The translations under genes were made by a program, and so were the position numbers. A DNA stretch of 59,927 nucleotides from Gimesia sp. Lineage in GTDB: Bacteria; Planctomycetota; Planctomycetia; Planctomycetales; Planctomycetaceae. The stretch covers positions 1-59,927 of the forward strand of contig PAJV01000035.1 in the NCBI GenBank assembly GCA_002706765.1, written 5' to 3'. A model generated the notes under the pieces. The model did not search any database and was not told where the DNA came from. It saw nothing but the letters and a program-made list of their open reading frames with translations. Below, one piece after another: positions 36,779-45,544 of the stretch. Numbering within the stretch: position 1 is the first letter of the stretch; every line of letters begins with the position of its first letter.

Positions 36779-38575
36779 ATGCTATATTTTCCCTGCAACA
36801 GTTTACTGCCTGAATCATTCCCCGTTCTCGCTGTAGCTGATGGGACCATGTGGAATTCCCTGGCAGGCATTCTGGTATTACTGGGTGCAGCACTACTGCT
36901 GGGCACGATCGCCGAACAGCTACGACAGAGTGCACTGCTGGGTTATATTGCAGCGGGAACCCTGGTCGGACCGAATCTGCTCGGCTGGGTTTCAAATCAA
37001 AAAGACATCTTTGATCTCGCAGAACTGGGCGTGGCGCTCCTGCTGTTTGCCATTGGTCTGGAATTCTCACTCCCCCGCTTACGTCGACTCGGGCGCGTCC
37101 CCTTGCTGGCAGGTACCCTGCAGGTCATTTTCACACTGCTGGCGGGATTAGCAGTGACTGTCCTTTTGGGATTTTCCATCCCCGAATCTCTGGCAGTCGG
37201 AGCCATGATCGCGCTCAGCAGTACCGCCTGCGTGGTCCGCATGTTGAACGATCGCGCGGAACTCGATTCTCCGCATGGGCGAACCGCATTGGGTATCCTG
37301 CTCGTCCAGGACATCGCCGTCATCCCCCTGATGCTGATTGTCACCGCCCTGCTTCACGGAGGCACTCCGGGTGAGGTCATCGTCCAGTTGGGCCTCTCAT
37401 TGCTGCTGGCTGCTGTTTTTGTTGCCGTGTTTTATGGATTGTTCAATTTTGTTCTGCCGCGCGTGCTGGAACTTTCTTCTCTGCGGCGAAATCGAGATTT
37501 TCCTGTCCTGCTGGCCATGGTGATGGCCGCGGGATCCGCCTGGGCCGCTCACAGCTTGGGGCTCAGTCCCGCCCTTGGTGCGTTTGTGGCAGGCGTCCTG
37601 CTCGCGATCTCTCCATTCGCTACACAAATTCGAGCCGACATTCAGCCTCTGAAAACGGTTCTTGTCACCCTGTTCTTCGCCGCGGTCGGCATGTTCGCAG
37701 ATCTGGGCTGGATCGCCAGCCATCTGGGGCTCGTGCTGGCAGTGGTCGCGGCAATCGTCCTGGGCAAACTGGTTATCACGTTCGGACTGGCGTACCTGTG
37801 CGGTCAACCCTGGCAATTTGCCGTGGGAACTGGTCTCTGTCTGGCTCAAGTGGGAGAATTTTCGTTCGTGCTGGCGACAGTGGCCCGCGGCGAACCGGGC
37901 GTCAGCAGCATCCTTTCTGAGTCTACCTTTCGCGCCATGATCGCAGCAACCATCGCAACTCTCCTGCTGACTCCCTATCTCATCCAGCTGGCCCCCGGGG
38001 CAGCGGACCTGATTCGTCGATTCTTACAACGTAATTCCAATCAGCCAGACGCTCTGACCGCAGCAACATTGGCCAATCCGGAACAGGTTACCAAAGCCGA
38101 ATCCGATTACATTCTCATCCTTGGCTTCGGGCCCGCCGGCCAACGGGTCGCCGGGGAACTGCTGCAGGTCGGTTTGAAGAAAATCGTTGTCATCGATCTG
38201 AACCATGAAAATCTTCACGTCGCCAGACAATACGGACTGCAGGCACAGCTGGGGGATGCCACTCAGATCGAGGTACTTGAACACGCCGGACTCTACCGCG
38301 CACGCCTGGTTATTATCACTCTTCCCAGCCCCACCATCGGCCGACAGATCATTCACCTCGTGCGTCAGCTGGCTCCCGGGACTTCACTCTATGTTCGCTG
38401 CCGTTATCATCTGCATCACTGGCAACTGCTGGCGGCAGGCGCTGATGTAATCGTCGATGAGGAAGAACATGTCGGCGAACGACTCGCACAACACTTCCTC
38501 GAATCATCTCTATATCAAATATTGAGTAAATCCTCACGCGAGACAGCAGAAAAACGGGATGAGCACCACTCCTGA
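36779..38575 (+). CDS. CPA2-family monovalent cation/proton antiporter with TrkA-N domain
   Basis: 598 residues from ATG 36779, chosen because AAGGA lies about 10 bases ahead (a TTG at 36752 is also in frame). Residues from about 25 to 410 form 11-13 membrane helices of the Na+/H+ exchanger family: LGYIAAGTLVGPNLLGW, LLLFAIGLEFS, SSTACVVRML and LALSPALGAFVAGVLL-like segments. The C-terminal TrkA-N/RCK domain begins ILILGFGPAGQRVAGELL and binds nucleotide. It resembles KefB/KefC or YbaL-type transporters and should exchange K+ or Na+ for protons at the inner membrane. It stands alone; a dispersed repeat follows the stop. Confidence 0.9.
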   Translation: MLYFPCNSLLPESFPVLAVADGTMWNSLAGILVLLGAALLLGTIAEQLRQSALLGYIAAGTLVGPNLLGWVSNQKDIFDLAELGVALLLFAIGLEFSLPRLRRLGRVPLLAGTLQVIFTLLAGLAVTVLLGFSIPESLAVGAMIALSSTACVVRMLNDRAELDSPHGRTALGILLVQDIAVIPLMLIVTALLHGGTPGEVIVQLGLSLLLAAVFVAVFYGLFNFVLPRVLELSSLRRNRDFPVLLAMVMAAGSAWAAHSLGLSPALGAFVAGVLLAISPFATQIRADIQPLKTVLVTLFFAAVGMFADLGWIASHLGLVLAVVAAIVLGKLVITFGLAYLCGQPWQFAVGTGLCLAQVGEFSFVLATVARGEPGVSSILSESTFRAMIAATIATLLLTPYLIQLAPGAADLIRRFLQRNSNQPDALTAATLANPEQVTKAESDYILILGFGPAGQRVAGELLQVGLKKIVVIDLNHENLHVARQYGLQAQLGDATQIEVLEHAGLYRARLVIITLPSPTIGRQIIHLVRQLAPGTSLYVRCRYHLHHWQLLAAGADVIVDEEEHVGERLAQHFLESSLYQILSKSSRETAEKRDEHHS

Positions 38576-38587
38576 TCCCCCTCCAGC

Positions 38588-38673
38588 GCGCCATATTTAA
38601 CCATCGCGTCTCTCATATAATTACCCTCGGTCCAAATGGACTTCGAAATGCTACAGCAAAATGGGACACAGTC
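38588..38673 (+). repeat. dispersed about 85-bp repeat, copy B (diverged)
   Basis: It aligns over its length with the copy at 47598-47688 (opposite strand): TTTAACCATCGCGTCTCTC, CTCGGTCCAAATG, GCTACAGCAAAATGGGACACAGTC. It lies between the convergent 3' ends of the antiporter and Gfo/Idh/MocA genes. Confidence 0.75.
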
Positions 38674-38751
38674 TTATTCTCTGCAAACGAAAACAGGCTC
38701 CTCTATCACAAGAACAGAGGAGCCTGATCATACTTTGTCCGTCAGCGGATC

Positions 38752-40209
38752 TTACAGATTGGCTGAGGTCGGAACCACGAATGGTTTCCGATATTCACGA
38801 GACAACATTGGATTTGCTGTCGAAGCCATGCCACCAGTGAAGGTTTCTGACTTGCTGTCCAGAGACAGTTTGGGACCCAGGCTGATGACAGTGTCATTTT
38901 CATCGAGCTTGTTGTTGCCCAGGTGATCCTGGAACCGGCCCAGTGTTTCCAGAGCTTCGCTGTCTCCCTTGAACTCGCCGGAGACTTCCTTCACAGGCAT
39001 CTTTTCGCCAAGTTCGTAAGAGATATTGCCCAGATGACACAGGGCACTGGAGATATGACCTTCTTCGATATCCGCATTCAGATCACTGATTTTACGGCTG
39101 CGAACGGCATCAACAAAGTTCGCAAAGTGGTCGGCTGATCCAGAGAACTTCTTGATCAGTTTTCCATCCAGGTCGAATGCCGAAGCACTGTTGTAAGAAG
39201 GAATCACAACGTATCCGTCGGTACCGTAGAAGATGACTCCTACTTTAGCACCACGGTAATCGTCGGTTTCCAGACCACGTACTTCAAAGACCAGTCGCTT
39301 GTCGCCAAACTGGTGAATACTGACCTGGGTATTCGCAACGTCACCCGCATCGGTGTAACCCAGACGGCCACCATATGCCTGAACGCTGGTACCCACGTTA
39401 TCAACGCCTAATCCCCAGCGGGCGACATCCATCTGGTGGATCCCCTGGTTACCCAGGTCACCGTTACCCGTGGGTGTCTGCCAGTGCCAGTCGTAATGGA
39501 ATCGCTGACGGGTCAGTGGTGCCATTGGTGCTGGTCCGAGCCACAGATCGTAGTCGACGCTGGCTGGAACATCGTAGTTCCCCTTGGGGCCGATTGATTT
39601 GCGACGTTTGTAACAGGTACCGCGAGCCAGTTTGACTTCACCAATTCCACCTGCTTTGACAAACTCGACGGCGTCAATCAGACCAGGTTGTGAACGGCAC
39701 TGCGTTCCGGTCTGGACGATTTTATTGTGCTTGCGGGCAGCTTCGACGATGCGTCGGCCTTCACTCACATTGTGGCTGACGGGCTTTTCGCAGTAGACAT
39801 CTTTGCCGGCCTGAATGGCCCAGATCGCTCCCAGTGCGTGCCAGTGGTTGGGAGTCGCAATACTGACGATGTCGATATCCTGATCGTCAAATGCCTTTCG
39901 CAGGTCTTTGTAATAAGTTGGTTTTTTGTCAGTCTTTTTGTAAACGTTGCCCACACCTTTTGTCATCCCGACGCTTTCGTCCGGATCAACAATGGCGACA
40001 ATCTCTGTGTCTTTACGACCAGCGAAGGCATTCAGGTGAGACTGACCCCGGCCATTCACCCCCAGCAATGCCACCCGCAGTTTTTCATTCGGGCTGCTGG
40101 ACTGAGACTCGGCTGCTGACAGCTGAGGAATCGAAGTGCTCAAGGCGGCTGCTCCTGCAGCAGCAAACATCGATTGTTCTAGAAATTCGCGACGAGATTG
40201 TTGAGACAT
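38752..40209 (-). CDS. Tat-exported Gfo/Idh/MocA family oxidoreductase
   Basis: 485 residues from ATG 40209. The N-terminus SRREFLEQSMF plus a hydrophobic run ending LSAAE is a twin-arginine signal. The NAD(P)-binding Rossmann fold follows (LRVALLGVNGRGQSHL, IVAIVDPDE), then the hallmark GKDVYCEKPVSHN with the catalytic Lys and GTQCRSQPG. The C-terminal alpha/beta domain includes WHWQTPTGNGDLGNQGIHQMDV. Such exported members, expanded in planctomycetes, act on sugars or glycosides with bound cofactor. GAGGAG lies about 12 bases upstream. An operator-like dyad lies 100 bases before the start. Confidence 0.9.
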   Translation of the reverse strand: MSQQSRREFLEQSMFAAAGAAALSTSIPQLSAAESQSSSPNEKLRVALLGVNGRGQSHLNAFAGRKDTEIVAIVDPDESVGMTKGVGNVYKKTDKKPTYYKDLRKAFDDQDIDIVSIATPNHWHALGAIWAIQAGKDVYCEKPVSHNVSEGRRIVEAARKHNKIVQTGTQCRSQPGLIDAVEFVKAGGIGEVKLARGTCYKRRKSIGPKGNYDVPASVDYDLWLGPAPMAPLTRQRFHYDWHWQTPTGNGDLGNQGIHQMDVARWGLGVDNVGTSVQAYGGRLGYTDAGDVANTQVSIHQFGDKRLVFEVRGLETDDYRGAKVGVIFYGTDGYVVIPSYNSASAFDLDGKLIKKFSGSADHFANFVDAVRSRKISDLNADIEEGHISSALCHLGNISYELGEKMPVKEVSGEFKGDSEALETLGRFQDHLGNNKLDENDTVISLGPKLSLDSKSETFTGGMASTANPMLSREYRKPFVVPTSANL

Positions 40210-40309
40210 CTTCTTTTTTCTCCTCAATTATTATGTCAGAAGGTAGGGTTGCACTGTGCACATTCAGGGCGGGGTTGAAACGACAGCTCCACTTTCATCC
40301 GAAAAGGAA

Positions 40310-40330
40310 TTCAGATCGTACGTATCTGAA
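40310..40330. promoter_or_regulatory. operator-like palindrome upstream of the Gfo/Idh/MocA gene
   Basis: TTCAGAT (40310-40316) and ATCTGAA (40324-40330) are perfect 7-bp arms around CGTACGT. The size and spacing fit a dimeric repressor site about 100 bases upstream of the ATG. The regulator is unknown. Confidence 0.35.
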
Positions 40331-40506
40331 AACGTATCTTCCACAAGCTGCACTTCAATATAATTCTTAACACTCTTCACCAAAGTGTAACCGATGAAAG
40401 TACGAACATTCAAGGTTGAACCGAAAATCAGCTGTCAAACAGGCTTATTTTCTTGCTGAAGCAGCGCTGACGTTCCGATTGGCCAATTCAGCAGATCTAC
40501 CCGTCT

Positions 40507-41220
40507 CTACGCTTTTTCTGCAGGCGTTAATGGTAGAAAACTTTGAATTCCGATCTCTTCCCGACTGGCAAAGGGTTCACCATAAGCCCGATGAATCGAC
40601 CAGCCCCAGTACCGGGCCCGGTCTCTGATGTCGTCTAAGACCGTCGGATGCTCTGTCGGACGGCCGACGATCAGCTGACTCTCATAACACTGTACCGCCT
40701 GCATTTTCTGATCAATATACTCAGATATATCGAAAACAAAGCTCGGTTTAGGGTGAATCCGCAGGTGAATACTCCAGAAGTAATACAGCTGGGGAGGCCA
40801 GAATCGCTCTCCCGGCATGTCCGTTTTACTCAGCTTTGCCCAGAAACGAGCAGCATCTACCAGCTGGCTGGCAGACACATGATCGGGATGTACGTCTTCC
40901 CAGTATGGCGCCAGAATGATCCGGGGACGCTGTGTCCGAAAGACAATCGCCAGCTGGCGCCGGGCTTCCAGGCTCGATTCCAGACTCCGGTTCGGCAGAT
41001 TCAGATTCTCACGCCAGTCCAGATCCAGCACGGCCGTTGAGGCAGCCGTCTCCTGTTCCCGAATCTCCGGGCTGCCGTAAGGCGTGGGTTCACCATTGGT
41101 TAATTCCACAACCCCTACCCGCATCCCCGCTGCTTTGCAGGCCAGAATCGTGCCCCCCACACTGATTTCCGCGTCATCGGGATGCGGAGCCACCACTAGT
41201 ACATCTAAAGCAGAATCCAC
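40507..41220 (-). CDS. bshB1: LmbE-family deacetylase, bacillithiol biosynthesis type (BshB1)
   Basis: BshB1 removes the acetyl group from GlcNAc-malate in bacillithiol synthesis, using zinc. The motif APHPDDAEISVGG holds the first His and Asp residues and HPDH the third ligand. The 237-residue length and the C-terminal segment with CYESQ fit the BshB1 subgroup of the PIG-L/LmbE family. I chose GTG 41220 because AAGGAG lies 5 bases before it; the frame continues upstream to 41271 without a ribosome site. bshA and bshC are not in the window, so the subgroup call rests on motifs alone. Confidence 0.85.
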   Translation of the reverse strand: MDSALDVLVVAPHPDDAEISVGGTILACKAAGMRVGVVELTNGEPTPYGSPEIREQETAASTAVLDLDWRENLNLPNRSLESSLEARRQLAIVFRTQRPRIILAPYWEDVHPDHVSASQLVDAARFWAKLSKTDMPGERFWPPQLYYFWSIHLRIHPKPSFVFDISEYIDQKMQAVQCYESQLIVGRPTEHPTVLDDIRDRARYWGWSIHRAYGEPFASREEIGIQSFLPLTPAEKA

Positions 41221-41434
41221 GTAAACTCCTTCATAGCAGGGATGAAAGCCACCCAAGCCCCTCCCCTGCAAACAGGGGTAGACTCAGTTTTCGAAATCAC
41301 TAAAATGCCGCTCTCTCTCTCACGGGGTTCTCCCCCCACTCAACTATTATCACATCCAATCAGGTGACCATCAATCTTAACGGTTAAGGACCAGCTTGTC
41401 CTCATCTGGCGTAGATTGTATGGAGGAACATCTC

Positions 41435-41728
41435 ATGAAATCGTTGATTTTGACCTGTGTCGTCTTCTCTCCAGCACTATTTCTCGTGGCAGGCTGTAAT
41501 TCCGTCATGCGGCCCATCACGGAACTGAACCGCGAAACCATGCAGATCTTCAAACCCAAACCATTCGATGCAGACTGGAGCGGCGAAGAAGAAATCGACC
41601 AGTGGAGCTACGTCGGCGATGAAGCCCGCGGCGATCGCCCTAAAGAATCCGATCCCGATGGCTGGTGGCAGAAATATGTCATGAGCAACAAAGCCCGCAA
41701 TATCGAGCGAAACCTGGGAATCGAATAA
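41435..41728 (+). CDS. small predicted lipoprotein
   Basis: 97 residues from ATG 41435, which has GGAGG 8 bases ahead. The signal ends in LFLVAGC, a lipobox with lipidated Cys. The mature part is acidic with WSGEEEIDQWSYVGDEARG and a tryptophan-rich segment, followed by a basic end. The pattern is typical of small planctomycete envelope lipoproteins of unknown function. It stands alone. Confidence 0.75.
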   Translation: MKSLILTCVVFSPALFLVAGCNSVMRPITELNRETMQIFKPKPFDADWSGEEEIDQWSYVGDEARGDRPKESDPDGWWQKYVMSNKARNIERNLGIE

Positions 41729-41855
41729 GCGCCAGCGCCCCCTTCTCCCGTAAACGACTTCTCACAGCAATACGGGAGGAATTCTTGCATCTGCTCACTC
41801 CGGAAGTTAAAATAATAAGTAGCTTTAGAGCCTCCTGCATTATTTAAACTTACCT

Positions 41856-41879
41856 GCCGACCGTTCTCAAACGGTCGGC
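41856..41879. terminator. strong hairpin downstream of the lipoprotein gene
   Basis: A perfect 10-bp stem (GCCGACCGTT with AACGGTCGGC) with loop CTCA, 128 bases after the lipoprotein stop and 144 before the DUF1553 gene. Only a weak T-rich stretch follows, so it may be a terminator, a processing site or a leader structure. Confidence 0.45.
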
Positions 41880-42022
41880 TACCGTTGTTCTTTTAGAGCA
41901 GCGGACTGGTTCACCAAACCTGAAATGGCAATCGAGGAAACAGGCGACACTCTCTTGTAATTCAACAGGAGTCTCAATTCACCTGCATTCCACATTGCAT
42001 TCCTACCCGAAGGTGAATACCC

Positions 42023-45000
42023 ATGTTTGATCTCTCCCTGAGACGATTCTCTCAGGCAGGCCTCGCATTCCTGCTGATCACCGCTACCACAGCGGCCTAC
42101 GCTGAATCTCCTGACGCAACATCACCGGAGAAATCCGCCCCCAGCATCGACGTCGATTTCAATCGCGATATCCGCCCCATCCTGTCCAAAAACTGTTTTC
42201 ACTGTCACGGACCCGATGAAGGCACCCGCGAAGCCGAGCTCCGCCTCGACCAGCGCCCCGCTGCCATCGCGAAACTGCCCAGTGACGCCCAGGCAATTGT
42301 CCCCCACAAGGCAGACCAGAGCGAACTCATCCGTCGCATCACTTCCACTGATGAATACGCGGTCATGCCGCCCCCCGAAGTCGGAGAGAAACTGACCGAC
42401 GCACAGATCGCCAAAATCAAAGCCTGGATCAACCAGGGCGCCCCCTACTCAAGACACTGGTCCTTCGTTCCACCCGAACGTCCCCCACTCCCGAACATCA
42501 CTCAACAGAACTGGCCGACCAGTCCCATCGACCACTTCATCCTCGCAAAACTGGAAGCAGCCGGCTTGAAACCCGGCCCGCAAGCCAGTCGCCATACACT
42601 CATTCGCCGCCTCAGCTTCGATCTCCGCGGCTTGCCTCCCACCCAGATTGAAGTCGAGCAGTTTATCAACGACAAATCTCCCGACGCTTACGAAAAGCTC
42701 GTCGATCGCTTCCTCGCTGATCCTGCCTACGGCGAACGCTGGGCCCGGAAATGGCTCGACCTCGCCCGCTATGCCGATTCCAAAGGCTACGGATCCGATC
42801 CTCTCCGCATGACCATCTGGCGTTACCGCGACTGGGTTATCTCCGCGCTCAATAACAATATGCCTTACGACCAGTTCACCCTCGAACAACTGGCCGGCGA
42901 TCTCCTGCCCGAAGCCACGCTCGAACAGCAAATCGCTACCGCCTTCCATCGTAATTCCATGACCAATACCGAAGGTGGAACCGATGACGAAGAATTCCGC
43001 GTCGCCGCCGTCAGCGATCGCGTCGATACCACCATGCAGGTCTGGATGGGCCTCACCATGGGTTGTGCCAAATGTCACACTCATAAATACGATCCGATTT
43101 CGCAGAAGGAATACTATCAGTTCTACGCCTTCTTCAATCAGACCGCAGACAACGATCAACCCACCGATGCCCCCACCATCGCTGCTCCCACCAAAGCGAT
43201 GCTGCAGGAAACCGCCCGCATCGATACCGAACTCGCCGCCCTCAACAAAGTACTGCAGACACCAACCGCAGAACTCGCAGCCGCTCAGCAGAAGTGGGAA
43301 TCCACACTCCAGGCCAAACCCGACTGGCAGACGCTGACGCCACTCGCCGCGACTTCATCCTCTGATAAAACGAAACTTCAGATCCAGGACGACCAGTCCC
43401 TGCTCGCCAGCGGGCCGCCTTCCAACGAAACCTATACCATCGAAACCGAAGTCGATCTCAATACCCTCAAAGCCCTGCGACTCGAAGTCCTCCCCGATCC
43501 CGGCCTGCCCGCCCAGGGGCCCGGCCGCGCCGCAGATGGAAACTTCGTCCTCTCGGAAATCAGCCTCACCAGCAAACCCGTCGCAGCAGACACTCCCGTA
43601 CAGGGACAGTTCCTCCGCATCGAACAGCAGGGAACCGCGAAACAGATCCTCTCGCTCGCCGAAGTCCAGGTCTTCCAGCACGACCAGAACATCGCCGTTC
43701 AGGGAACCGCCACCCAGTCCAGCGTTGCCTATGACGGCCCGGCCAGTCTCGCCATCGACGGCAATACCGACGGCCACTTCTTTAATGCCAAATCAACCAC
43801 CCATACCAAAACCGAAGTCGCCCCCTGGTGGGAACTCAAGTTGAAAGCAACCACACCGCTCGACCGCGTTGTCATCTGGAACCGCACCGACGGGACCGGC
43901 GAACGGCTGGCCAACTTCAAAGTCAGTCTGCTCGATGCCAAGCGCAATGTCGTCTGGCAGACCATCGTCGCCGACTCCCCCAAACCGTCAGTCACCCTGC
44001 CTGTTTCGAACGAGCGATCCATCCCCGTCCGTCGGGCCTTCGCTTCCTTCTCGCAGTCAGGTTTCCCGGTCACCGCCAGCATCAACTCCGCCAGCAAAAA
44101 CCAGAAAGGCTGGGGCATCGCACCGCAGTCTGGCAAACCCAACTCTGCCTACTATATTCTGGAAAACAAACCCGCTGCCGACACCGGCAAACAGCGTCTG
44201 CTCATTTCGCTGTCACACAACTATAAAGATCCTCAATACGCCCTCGGTCGATTCCGCCTTTCCTCTACGACAGAATCCAAACTGGAACCCCGACTCGCTG
44301 TCAGCGATGACCTGCTCGCCATCGTCGACACAAAACCCGAAGACCGCAGCCCTGCCGACCAGAACAAACTCGCCGCCTACTACCGCAGCATCGCTCCTGC
44401 TCTCAAATCAACCCGCGATCAGATCGCGAAACTGCAGAAAGCCAAACCCGTCTACCCGCAGCTCCCCGTCATGCAGGAACTGCCCGTCGACAAACAGCGC
44501 GAAACCCACATCATGGTCCGAGGCAGCTTCCTCACTCCCGGCGATCGCGTTGAACCCGCTGTACTCAGTTCCTTCAATCCGCTCCCCAAAGACGTTCCCG
44601 ATAACCGTATCGCCGTCGCCAAATGGCTCACCGATCCCCAAAACCCGTTAACCGCTCGCGTCGCCGTCAACCGTTTCTGGTCTCAACTGTTCGGCAAAGG
44701 TCTCGTCGTCACCGAAGAAGATTTCGGCACCCAGGGTGAACTCCCCAGTCATCCGCAGCTCCTCGACTGGCTCGCCACCGAGTTCGTCGGCAACGGCTGG
44801 GACCGCAAAGCCCTCCTCAAAACCATCGTCATGTCCAGCACTTACAGGCAGGATTCCACCACCCTGCCCGTGCACCTGGAGAAAGATCCCGATAACCGTC
44901 TGCTCTCGCGGGGTGCCCGCTATCGTCTCGAAGCCGAAATGATCCGCGACCAGGCACTCGCTCTAAGTGGCCTGCTCAACCGAAAGGTCGGCGGTCCTTC

Positions 45001-45541
45001 CGTTTACCCCGTTCAACCCGAAGGCATCTGGCGGGCCGCGTTCAACGGTCAACGAACATGGGCCACCAGTAAAGATGAAGACCGCTTTCGTCGCGGACTT
45101 TACACCTTCTGGCGCCGCACCGTCCCTTATCCGTCCATGGCCACCTTCGATGCGCCCAGTCGCGAAATCTGTACGATCCGACGCATCAGCACCAACACAC
45201 CGCTGCAGGCGATGATCACCATGAACGATCCCGTCTTCATCGAAATCGCCCAGGCCCTCGGCGAACGGCTCTTCCTCGCGGCGGAGACACCCCGTGCCCG
45301 CATCGAATATGGTTTGAAACTCTGCCTGGTTCGTCCACCGCAGCCCGAACAGATTGAACCGCTGCTGAAACTCTACGAATCGGAACTCGCGTTTTACAAA
45401 GCGCATCCCGCAGAAGCCGCCCAGCTCCTGGATAACCCGCTGAAACCGATTCCCGATCAATACGACAAAGCCGAGCTCGCTGCCTGGACGATCATCGCCA
45501 ATGTACTGCTCAATATGGATGGTGTGCTCACCAAAGGATAA
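42023..45541 (+). CDS. exported cytochrome c-type DUF1549/DUF1553 (PSCyt1-PSCyt2-PSD1) protein
   Basis: 1172 residues with a signal peptide (about 10-27, ending AAYAE). Order: PSCyt1 domain with CFHCH (58-62); DUF1549 (PSCyt2), beginning near SPIDHFILAKLEAAGL and holding a second CAKCH (348-352); an inserted discoidin/F5-8C-like domain (about 530-660: AIDGNTDGHF, WWELKL, VVIWNRTD); then DUF1553 (PSD1, LTARVAVNRFWSQLFG, GLVVTEEDFGTQG, RLEAEMIRDQAL). Each CxxCH could hold covalent heme. These planctomycete and verrucomicrobial proteins are linked to extracytoplasmic glycan breakdown, but the reaction is unknown. Codon use is strikingly GC-ending. The DUF1501 gene follows 3 bp after the stop. 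Confidence 0.93.
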   Translation: MFDLSLRRFSQAGLAFLLITATTAAYAESPDATSPEKSAPSIDVDFNRDIRPILSKNCFHCHGPDEGTREAELRLDQRPAAIAKLPSDAQAIVPHKADQSELIRRITSTDEYAVMPPPEVGEKLTDAQIAKIKAWINQGAPYSRHWSFVPPERPPLPNITQQNWPTSPIDHFILAKLEAAGLKPGPQASRHTLIRRLSFDLRGLPPTQIEVEQFINDKSPDAYEKLVDRFLADPAYGERWARKWLDLARYADSKGYGSDPLRMTIWRYRDWVISALNNNMPYDQFTLEQLAGDLLPEATLEQQIATAFHRNSMTNTEGGTDDEEFRVAAVSDRVDTTMQVWMGLTMGCAKCHTHKYDPISQKEYYQFYAFFNQTADNDQPTDAPTIAAPTKAMLQETARIDTELAALNKVLQTPTAELAAAQQKWESTLQAKPDWQTLTPLAATSSSDKTKLQIQDDQSLLASGPPSNETYTIETEVDLNTLKALRLEVLPDPGLPAQGPGRAADGNFVLSEISLTSKPVAADTPVQGQFLRIEQQGTAKQILSLAEVQVFQHDQNIAVQGTATQSSVAYDGPASLAIDGNTDGHFFNAKSTTHTKTEVAPWWELKLKATTPLDRVVIWNRTDGTGERLANFKVSLLDAKRNVVWQTIVADSPKPSVTLPVSNERSIPVRRAFASFSQSGFPVTASINSASKNQKGWGIAPQSGKPNSAYYILENKPAADTGKQRLLISLSHNYKDPQYALGRFRLSSTTESKLEPRLAVSDDLLAIVDTKPEDRSPADQNKLAAYYRSIAPALKSTRDQIAKLQKAKPVYPQLPVMQELPVDKQRETHIMVRGSFLTPGDRVEPAVLSSFNPLPKDVPDNRIAVAKWLTDPQNPLTARVAVNRFWSQLFGKGLVVTEEDFGTQGELPSHPQLLDWLATEFVGNGWDRKALLKTIVMSSTYRQDSTTLPVHLEKDPDNRLLSRGARYRLEAEMIRDQALALSGLLNRKVGGPSVYPVQPEGIWRAAFNGQRTWATSKDEDRFRRGLYTFWRRTVPYPSMATFDAPSREICTIRRISTNTPLQAMITMNDPVFIEIAQALGERLFLAAETPRARIEYGLKLCLVRPPQPEQIEPLLKLYESELAFYKAHPAEAAQLLDNPLKPIPDQYDKAELAAWTIIANVLLNMDGVLTKG

Positions 45542-45544
45542 ATC

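Noticed and set aside
42449-43159. 236-codon minus-strand ORF inside the DUF1549 region
   Set aside because: Same cause as the 695-codon ORF; the sense frame carries conserved motifs including CAKCH.
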